64,000 nucleotides of DNA from Uloborus plumipes (taxonomy: Eukaryota > Arthropoda > Arachnida > Araneae > Uloboridae), in assembly GCA_038373865.1 (NCBI GenBank), contig JAXGGA010001676.1, forward strand, positions 74,501 to 138,500, given 5' to 3'. Below the pieces are notes generated by a model that ran no database searches, was not told where the DNA came from, and saw nothing but the letters and a program-made list of their open reading frames with translations. The first letter of the stretch is position 1. Every line of letters begins with the position of its first letter. Below, in pieces: positions 56,305 to 64,000 of this stretch. The position numbers and the translations under genes were made by a program.

Positions 56305-58270
56305 ATTTAAAGTGTCACGCTTCCTCTGGGTCTTCTTTGCGGTCGGACATGAGCAGGGGGAAGAAAAGAGGCTCTGCCGGGCCTGGGCTCTGTGCTATTC
56401 TAAAGCAAGTAACCCCCCTCCCCCCACCGGCAGAGCATTGAGAGAGATCGTCGAGGCTATGGCCCTGGGCTGTGGTGGTGAACACTCTCAGCATAGCGCA
56501 TACAAGGATGGAGGAGGGGGGGCGCGGGGGATCCATTATTTCTTTCCTTCTCCCTTTTTTCGCTCGAAAAATGTTGAGCCACTACAGGACGATTCCTGAG
56601 ATCAGTGTTCCTGACATTAGATCTTCAAACTGAATTCTTCTATTGATTCAACTGAATTTTCCTCAACGCGTCGGCGACTCAAATATAGCTTAGAATTGCG
56701 ATTTTTAGATTTCAACGTCGAAAATTTTTCTGAGCATTTCCTCTATTCACCAAAAATTGTAGTTTTAAAAGTGCAATTTCGGAAAAATTACGAGAGAATC
56801 CTAAGCCCCCCAATGTCCTCAGAGATAATCTAAATCATACTTTAATTTGAAAACAAATTTAGGATGGGGCACTAACTTTCTGTTTTTCTTCTCACGTTAC
56901 CAAACATTATCTAAAATTGCAATTTTTGAAGCCATTTTCGAAAATTTTCCTCACTCTTTACACCCTTCTCAATTTTCTTCAGCCTAATTTCGCTAACAAG
57001 CCCAACAATCTGGCTGGAACTCTTCAGTCTCAAGTTCTTGGTTTCTGATCTTTCGAGTATTTGGTAAAAATCGAAAATTTCGTAATATATACGTTATGAA
57101 TAAACTATTTAAAATTTTTTTAAAAATCACTAAAAGCTGCAAATCAATGCGATTCCTATACTATGTCTGCAGCATCGCTCAGATAAAACTAATGTTATAG
57201 TTAGTTACATAGAGACATCCTGCGTTTATTGAAGTTTAATTTCAAAGCATTTCCTTACCATCTCCAAAGAAAGTCTAAAATTGCTATTCTTAGATTTCAA
57301 CATCGAAAATTTTTCTGAGAAAACCCCGAACTTTCCTTATTTCCATACAATGAACAAAACTTGCCGAAAATTGTATTTTTAAAAGTTTAATTTCGAAAAA
57401 TTTCTGGAAGAAGCCCAGTCCCCAATGTCCTCAGAGATAACCTAAAATTTTCTCTCATTTTGGAAAAATTTTGGGTTGGAACACACCCCCTTACGTTACC
57501 AAAACCGGCCTAAAATAGAAAATTGTTGAATGAGGAGTGAAACATGTGCAGGGGGGGTGGTGACCTTTCTGTGGAAACTTTAGAAACCTTACAAATTCAC
57601 CTTACACATTTTTTGGCTCATTTTAATCTCATCAAGAGGGTCATTACTCCCTTTTAGATCGGTTTATGGGCACTACGCTTTAATTTACTGTTATCGGATT
57701 TACTGGGTTAGTGGCTCATCTCAAAACATCTTTGTGGGCCCCTTTGTCTATCATAGCATTATTCAAAATAATTCTGTGCGTTTTTGAATGTCTTTTGGCA
57801 CCAGGGCCACATTTTCAAATAGATAGTGCAGGTTGATTAAAGTGTCAAATTTTCTTTAACTACATTTTAAAAATTTTTATTCTTTTGGAAAGCAAAATAA
57901 TATTCCTTCATTTCCCGTAGCAACTTCCCTTGCTTGTTATTTAATACTGTTTACTTTCACACATCTTATATAAAAAGGAAATAATTTTCAAGCAGATTAG
58001 TATAAAACAGTACGTGTGAAGAGGAATCGGCATCGGTTAAAGAACAGCAGGTGTCATTGCGTTTGGTCAGAAGATTGAAAAGTTTATTCAATTGTGGTTT
58101 CTTGAGTAATTATTTCTCCGTTTTCCCTTAGAAGATTAATTCATGTTTGAGGCATTTTTCAATACTTATCTGCATTGTCATTATAAGGAAATTTAAACTT
58201 CAAAGAATGAAAGAGATCAAATATTAAAAAACTATAGGCCAAAGAGAATAATAACCATAATCTATCACTT
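56305..58270. repeat. Unassigned; two diverged copies of a ~200-bp block
   Basis: A block with AGATTTCAAC(G/A)TCGAAAATTTTTCTGAG and CCCAATGTCCTCAGAGATAA occurs near 56705-56880 and 57290-57470. Otherwise nothing recognised. Confidence 0.5.
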
Positions 58271-60065
58271 GATATATATATATCAATACTAGCAGTACCC
58301 GCACGGCAATGCCCGTGCGAAAAATGTAAAGAAAGTCAACTGAATAAATTTAAATTCACTCCACCCTCTTAAGTAAAATCATTATATTCTTTAATTCAAA
58401 TGTGCACCACGACCTTTTAAAATATATTGATGACACTTTTAATGCCATTTCAATTTGTAGTGCTCAATGCGAGGATTATTTTAGTTTTAAAGACTTCTTT
58501 CTTCTTTTCGTGTGTGTCTGACGAACTTATTTATTTTTAGCGAAATTTTTACGTTCCAATGGAACTTTTGACACAACTGTAGAGCCAAGATTTTCGAAAA
58601 CTCTCAACGACCACAGCAATATTGCCCTTGAAATTTAATATAATTCACCGATTTAACCTTAATTTCAATGTAAAATTGGTCGCCAAATCTAAATTTATTA
58701 ACATAGGGAACCGATTGTATCAGGTAGATCAGCCACAACCATTCTTCCATGATTTTAATGTGAACATTAAAAGGAAAGAAATATGTCTTTCGTACCATCG
58801 CTTTGAAGTGATTACAATCTAACAGTGACCCTCAAATAATCAAGATTTCACTGGCCGGGAAGTTTGGAAAATTTCCCGATTGTTGCCAAAATTTAAGACG
58901 CCAAATATGAAAAGTAACTGAATAGCGGTGTTACAGAAAATGTCAGAATGGAACTATTATTATTAAAAATTTAGTGATGTTGGCATTAAATACATGTTTT
59001 AAACATGCAATAACTCTTTAGACTGCAAACAACTACTGTTCCTTCCCAGACAGTTTTCGTTTTCTTTGATTTGGAGAAAGTAGTGTTTCACTGGCTGGGA
59101 GGTTTGGTAAATTTCCTGATTGTCGCCAAACTTTACGACGCCAAATGCGAAGAGGAACTGAATAGCCATCCCTAAATTTTTAACAATAATAGTTCCATTG
59201 TGACATTTTTGGTAACAATGAATTTTGAGGAAGTCATCTTAATAAATTTAAATTCACTTTAACCCCTCTGAAGACAAATTATTATATTCTTTAGTTCAAA
59301 TGCGCTCCACAACCTTTTAAATTCCACTTAAAGTCATGTTAAAGTTTAAATCAATTCGCCAAATAAATATAAGAGACAGAAAGTTAAGTAAGTAACGGGA
59401 GATATTAATTAATCAAATTGAATAAATTTTCAAGGCTTAAATCTATACGCTAATTTAAACCACAAAGTAACTTCAGGGCCAAAAGAGCTGCTGATCTGGA
59501 AAATGGATCTAGTGTTTCAGTTTTGCGTACAGAGTTAGGCCTTGAAAATTGATTAAATTTGATTAATTAATATCTCCTGTCCTAATTAACGGACAGAAAC
59601 GTGCTAAAACTTTTCTTTTTCAGAAAAAAAAAACCCTTTCCAACGATATATAATGTTTTGGGGTGTGGGAAGGTTTTCTCCCCTCAATTATGGCGGATAC
59701 ACCAAAAATGAGACTAATTAATTAATTTAAAAATAACTAATTCGAAATGAAAAATTTGGCCTTCGAGGTGCACGAGGGCGGGGTACGTTCGAATTTTTGA
59801 GCCAAGTTTCAGGTCTGTAGGTGCTGTGGGGACTTCTGGCCAGCGGTTACAAACGAACAAACACCGTCATCTTTATATATATAGATTTTTTAAAAATTTT
59901 CTAATTCAAAAATCGAAAATCGGGCTTCGAGGTCTGGTGGCCAGCCCCTTTGTGCTTCAGTGTAAAAAATTCCAGGTCCCTGCGTGCGATAGATTTGGCT
60001 AGAGAGCTCGGTCAGACAAATGGACAGACAGACAGACACATTACACTTGCTTTTATTATTATAGA
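58271..60065. repeat. Composite diverged repeat ending in TTATTATTATAGATA
   Basis: Starts near CTAGCAGTACCCGC and ends after CAGACAGACAGACA. Blocks near 58340 and 59230, and 58850 and 59090, are related. Resembles widespread arthropod dispersed repeats; class not determined. Confidence 0.4.
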
Positions 60066-61912
60066 TACATACTGTAAATATTTTTAAATTTGTCTTTTTG
60101 AATTGACTTCAATTTAAAATTTCGGGAGGTAACCCCTTTTGAGACAATACCGAATCACAATACCGAACTTTCTTGCTCGCTGTCTGGTTTTCTAAAAAAA
60201 AAAAACTCATGATCCGAAGTACTGCTGGCTGGGTTTTGTCGACTTTTTCAAAAAATCTTTTTACTTGGTATCAATCTCTTTCACTAAATTCCATTTCTTC
60301 CGAAGTATCACAGGTGAAATATGGAAATGAATCAATTTTAAAATGATACAAAATGAGTCAAATATAAACGAATTGGATCTTGAATATGGGTCATTCCACG
60401 TCAAATCAACCCAAAAAATGAGATTTTGACACCCATAGTCTCAGATTTTGCTGAAACTTGGCATAATTGTTCCTTTTATAGAGTTGAGAAAGAATGCAAA
60501 ATTTTTTTGCTCTATCTCAAATGGTTTAAATTTTATGGAGGGTCAAAGTTTTTGAAATTTCACGATTTTTGCCGATGGCGCGCAGGAAAACCAATTCGCG
60601 TTTATGCAGAAAATAAATCATAACTTCCATGTTTACCAACCAATATTGATGATTTTTTTTTTCAATGTACCTGATTATGCAAGAGTTATAGAAAAAATAT
60701 AATTTTCTAAGTAGGTATCTATAAAAAAATATGAAAAATTCCTGAAGTACAATTTAGTGTTTTTTTTTAACCAAGTATAGAGCTTTACTTAAAATGAGAT
60801 ATCTCCAAGAGGGTAGTAAATAATCCCCCCATTTTTTTTATATTTCTGATCTAAAAGATGCATTTTATCACACAAAAAAATAACTTAGGTGGTTTTTACA
60901 CTCCTACATTTAAATTTAGGGCATAAAACATTTTTTTTTTAAGATAGCAATATGAAAAAAAAAAAAAAAAAACTTCAGCACCAGCCTTGCTCTTGAAGGG
61001 TAAAAATCTGACTAATATTATGCAGTATAGTCCAGAACACATCCTTATCTTGAATATACATCATAAAATATTAAAAATTACAATACAAAATTTTAATTAC
61101 AAAATTAGATGTAATGATAACTTATTCAATAAACACATTGTTGAAATGAAAATCCTCGAAAACCTACCTCAAGAAACATACATAATATTAAAATATCTTT
61201 TAATTGTACATACATGAACTATTTCAAAAATTAAGCTAGCAGTAAATAATCCCTCCATTTCTTTTTAATTTTTATAAGTGATCTAATGTATTTTAGAGCA
61301 TAAAAAAGAGATCATATTTGTAGTTTTACACTTCAGTCATTAATTTTCTTTACTTTTAAGATATTGTTTAAACTAACTTTTTCTCTAGAAATTTTCAAAC
61401 CCAAAATGAGAATTAGAAAAAAGAAAGAAAATAACAGTGATATAATAGGATAAGACATTGTCCCTCATACACACACACACACACTCATCATCCCCCACTT
61501 TTCATCAAGTCATAAATAAGAGCTCCCCTCCTCTGGCACTTCTTAGTGCTGAATGAAAATAAGCAAAGTAACAAAAATCCCTTTGAGAGGCTGTTAGCTC
61601 ATTGATGAAACAGGTGTGAAGCCTTTTTTGAAACAGAACACATTGCCTTGACTTGTTTATACATATGTGGTTTGAGATTCTGCAGTTGCATATGGCTCTG
61701 ATGCTTGGGGGTTCTCCCATTTCCCACCCATGAAACTTTGGTAAAAACAGAAGAGCACTGCCTTAACCAGTCATTCAGTCAACTGTTGCTGGAGTAACAC
61801 ATATGATTGAGTTTTGAATTCATATTCTGATTCTGATTTCCTATTAGTGTATGCTTTAGTTGTAATTACATATGTGAATATTTTTTGTTCTAATATTGTT
61901 ATTTAAAAAAAA

Positions 61913-62383
61913 ATGGAGAAGTGCAGTGTTGGAGAAGTTACTCAGAGTGATTGTCATTTGTTTAGTTTTGTCAAGAAAAAGGACACAAAGAGTATTACTA
62001 ATCTCTCTGAAACTGAGTTAACTCTATTGAAATTAAGAATAGATACAAGCAACGAGTTAAAAACTATTTGTCTTCATCATCAATGTGTATATTTGCAAAA
62101 GTATGAATTTTTACAAAAGTATTGTTGTGATCCTTTTCGAATACACAAGACTTCCATTCAGAAAGGACTTTGTGTTGTATCTTTAAAGCAAAGTAGATTA
62201 ATTTCAGCAAAGGGTTGTCAAGTGAAACCAGGACAGAAACTTTGTTCAAACTGCAAGAACAAGTTTTCTCAACTGAATGATGATATTGAGGAAAACAGTG
62301 AAAGCCGAAATTCCACCAAAGAAGAAGATGAAGGATTGAATCCTAATGAATTAAAAAATGTACAAAAAAAAAAGATCAATTGA
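61913..62383 (+). CDS. Transposase-like protein, N-terminal Cys/His region
   Basis: ATG 61913. Contains a cysteine/histidine-rich region (CLHHQCVY, KYCCDPF, KGCQVKPGQKLCSNC) that probably binds zinc. The frame ends at TGA 62381-62383 just after a run of ten A (62364-62373); the rest of the protein continues in the +1 frame from 62373. A one-base change in the A run is the simplest cause. Confidence 0.7.
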   Translation: MEKCSVGEVTQSDCHLFSFVKKKDTKSITNLSETELTLLKLRIDTSNELKTICLHHQCVYLQKYEFLQKYCCDPFRIHKTSIQKGLCVVSLKQSRLISAKGCQVKPGQKLCSNCKNKFSQLNDDIEENSESRNSTKEEDEGLNPNELKNVQKKKIN

Positions 62384-64000
62384 GGAACTGAATTCTTCTT
62401 TGCATGATATTGGATGCTCCCCAATAAAATTACATGCACTTGGTGAACATAGCAAATCATCCTACGGCAAAAAAAAGCTACAGAGAGTGCACGAAACTGT
62501 AAAAGAAAAAATTGAAAATGTTCTTGAAGTTAATTTGCCAGAAGAAAAAGATGATCCAGAAAAAGATGCTATGCAAAAATCCAAAGATCTGGACAAACTA
62601 ATTAACATTATTAAGGGTGAGTTAAGTGATGCTCCAAAAAATAAACAAATTCAAATGCTGACAATGCCAGCTGCATTGATGTGGTCAAAAAGAAAAATAA
62701 TAGAGACTTTCAATGCTTCTGATTACTCAGTTCGCAAAGCACAAAAACTATTTAAAGATAAGGGGTTTTTAGCAGAACCAGAGCCAGGACATGGGAAAAT
62801 GTTAAGTCCTGAAACTATAGAGTTAGTAGAACAGTTTTACCAGAGTGACGAACATTCCAAAATTCTGCCGGGAATGAAAGATGTTGTAAGCGTAAGAAAA
62901 AAAGTTTACGAAAGAAAGCGTTTAATTTTGTGTAACCTCAGGGAGCTGTATTTAAAATTTAAGTTAAAGTACCCAAACATGAAAATAGGTTTATCAAAGT
63001 TTTGTTCTTTAAGACCAAAGTGGTGTGTTTTGGCTGGTGCTAGTGGCACACACTTAGTGTGCGTCTGCACAATTCACCAAAATGTATTTTTACTAATTAA
63101 GGGGGCAGAAATTGTAGAAGATTATAAAGAACTTACGTCATTTGTTGTTTGCCAGGACACAAAAAGGGAATGTATGCTTCGACATTGTGATGAGTGCCCG
63201 CCAAAAAGCAACCTAATCCAATTTTTAGAATCAAAATTCGAAAATTATGAAAATGAAGACGTTGTTGAATATAGTCAGTGGGTTTCTACGGATCGTACTG
63301 AAATGATAAGATGTTCAAGCTCAGTTACTGAATTCATTGATTTATTAGTTACAAAATTGAACAAATTAATTCCACATGCATTCATAGCCAAATCACAAGC
63401 TTCATTTTTTAAAAATTTGAAAGAAGTTTCATTACATACTGCTGTAATATCAATGGATTTTAGTGAAAATTATGGTTTCACAATACAAGACGAAGCTCAA
63501 GGTTACCACTGGACCTCACAGTCTTGTACCATTCATCCTGTCATGATCCATTATAACAATCCAAGCAATGAAAAAATTACTTCCTCACTTTGCATAATAT
63601 CAGATGATTTAAAACATGATGTAGCTATGGTCCATAAAATTCAAGAAATAGTAACAATATTTATTAAAGCAAAATATCCTCAAATTACAAATGTTCACTA
63701 CTTCAGTGATGGATGTGCTGGGCAGTATAAAAATAAGTTCAACTTTGTGAATTTGTGCATGCATGAAAAAGATTTCCAACTTCAAGCTCAGTGGTCATTC
63801 CACGCAACTAGTCATGGAAAAACAGAATGTGACGGAATAGGGGGTACTGTTAAATGTGGAGCGAGAAAACATAGTTATCAACGAGAGCTAGGCAAAGAAA
63901 TATTGACAACAAATGAGCTTTTTGAGTTTTGCAAATCTAGCTTTAAAAGCATTCACTTCCAATTGATTTCTAAACAGGAAGTTGATTTAACTCGCCAGAC
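62373..64000 (+). CDS. Transposase-like protein, main part, open to window edge
   Basis: 542 codons with no stop, running off the right edge; easy to miss because neither a start nor a stop lies inside. Residues counted from 62373: a helical basic region (KRKIIETFNASDYSVRKAQKLF), a Cys/His cluster (CVCTIHQN, CMLRHCDECPP), then D362 in SMDFSENY, D446 in FSDGCAGQYKN, and H481/E485/D487 in SHGKTECDG. The pattern fits an RNase H-fold DDE/D transposase catalytic core, with D362 and D446 as the first two acids. I recall multicopy relatives in arthropods and Hydra without a firm superfamily name. Downstream end not seen. Confidence 0.65.

Larger units (their letters stand above)
60388..64000 (+). 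mobile_element. Left part of a DNA transposon with transposase-like gene
   Basis: Begins around GGGTCATTCCACGTCAAATC, which I recall as a recurrent arthropod TE end; then 1.5 kb of non-coding sequence, then the two-part ORF. The right end is outside the window. Superfamily not assigned. Confidence 0.5.

Noticed and set aside
1..64000. rRNA, tRNA, CRISPR arrays, bacterial operons
   Set aside because: None seen; the initiator tRNA-like match is a primer-binding site, and the sequence is eukaryotic TE-rich DNA.

Overview
The window is eukaryotic repeat DNA: AT-rich, with no rRNA, tRNA or CRISPR, and almost nothing but transposable elements (TEs). The mix is Copia and BEL/Pao LTR retrotransposons, a Mos1-like mariner, hAT fragments, a Helitron and several MITEs, which fits an arthropod. 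Spider or another chelicerate is my best guess, from memory of similar repeat families rather than any marker gene. I see no certain single-copy host gene.

Layout. 1-7649: Copia CopA, inserted into the pol gene of an older Copia, CopB. 7650-17500: gene-poor DNA with hairpin MITEs (8118-8372, 11383-11731), a spacerless palindrome (10777-11050) and a diverged repeat array (15.4-16.9 kb). 17551-18270: a broken gene tail that still has an intron. 18943-20105: foldback repeat. 20245-21441: hAT transposase relic. 22521-25472 (minus): BEL/Pao relic BelA. 26281-28338: probable non-autonomous hAT-like element. 30918-32760 (minus): broken Copia CopC. 32845-35480: inverted-repeat element. 35797-39545: BEL/Pao element BelB. 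41334-42120: Helitron. 42386-42613: MITE. 42963-56304: a nest of an unknown ORF, a mariner in it, Copia CopD in the mariner's right inverted repeat, and Copia CopE in CopD's 3' LTR. The target duplications agree at every layer (TA, CATAC, AAAAC). 60388-64000: left part of a DNA transposon whose transposase-like ORF runs off the window.

Most interesting: the related Copia elements CopA, CopD and CopE all carry, between integrase and reverse transcriptase, a ~57-residue module that reads as a methyl-CpG-binding domain (MBD). The residues that contact methyl-CpG in MBD1/MeCP2 (R, D, Y, R, S) are kept in all three. In CopA and CopE this module is followed by an in-frame UGA in the leaky context UGA-CUA-GA, with the RT/RNase H frame continuing directly after it. 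This predicts a main product Gag-protease-integrase-MBD and a minor readthrough product with RT-RNase H. CopE looks young (two 649-bp LTRs that appear identical, clean duplication, open frames), and its target is the CpG-rich LTR of CopD. A Copia lineage with a methylation-reader integrase tail and readthrough-controlled RT is my main candidate for an undescribed system. Domain identity rests on reading by eye and needs a profile search.
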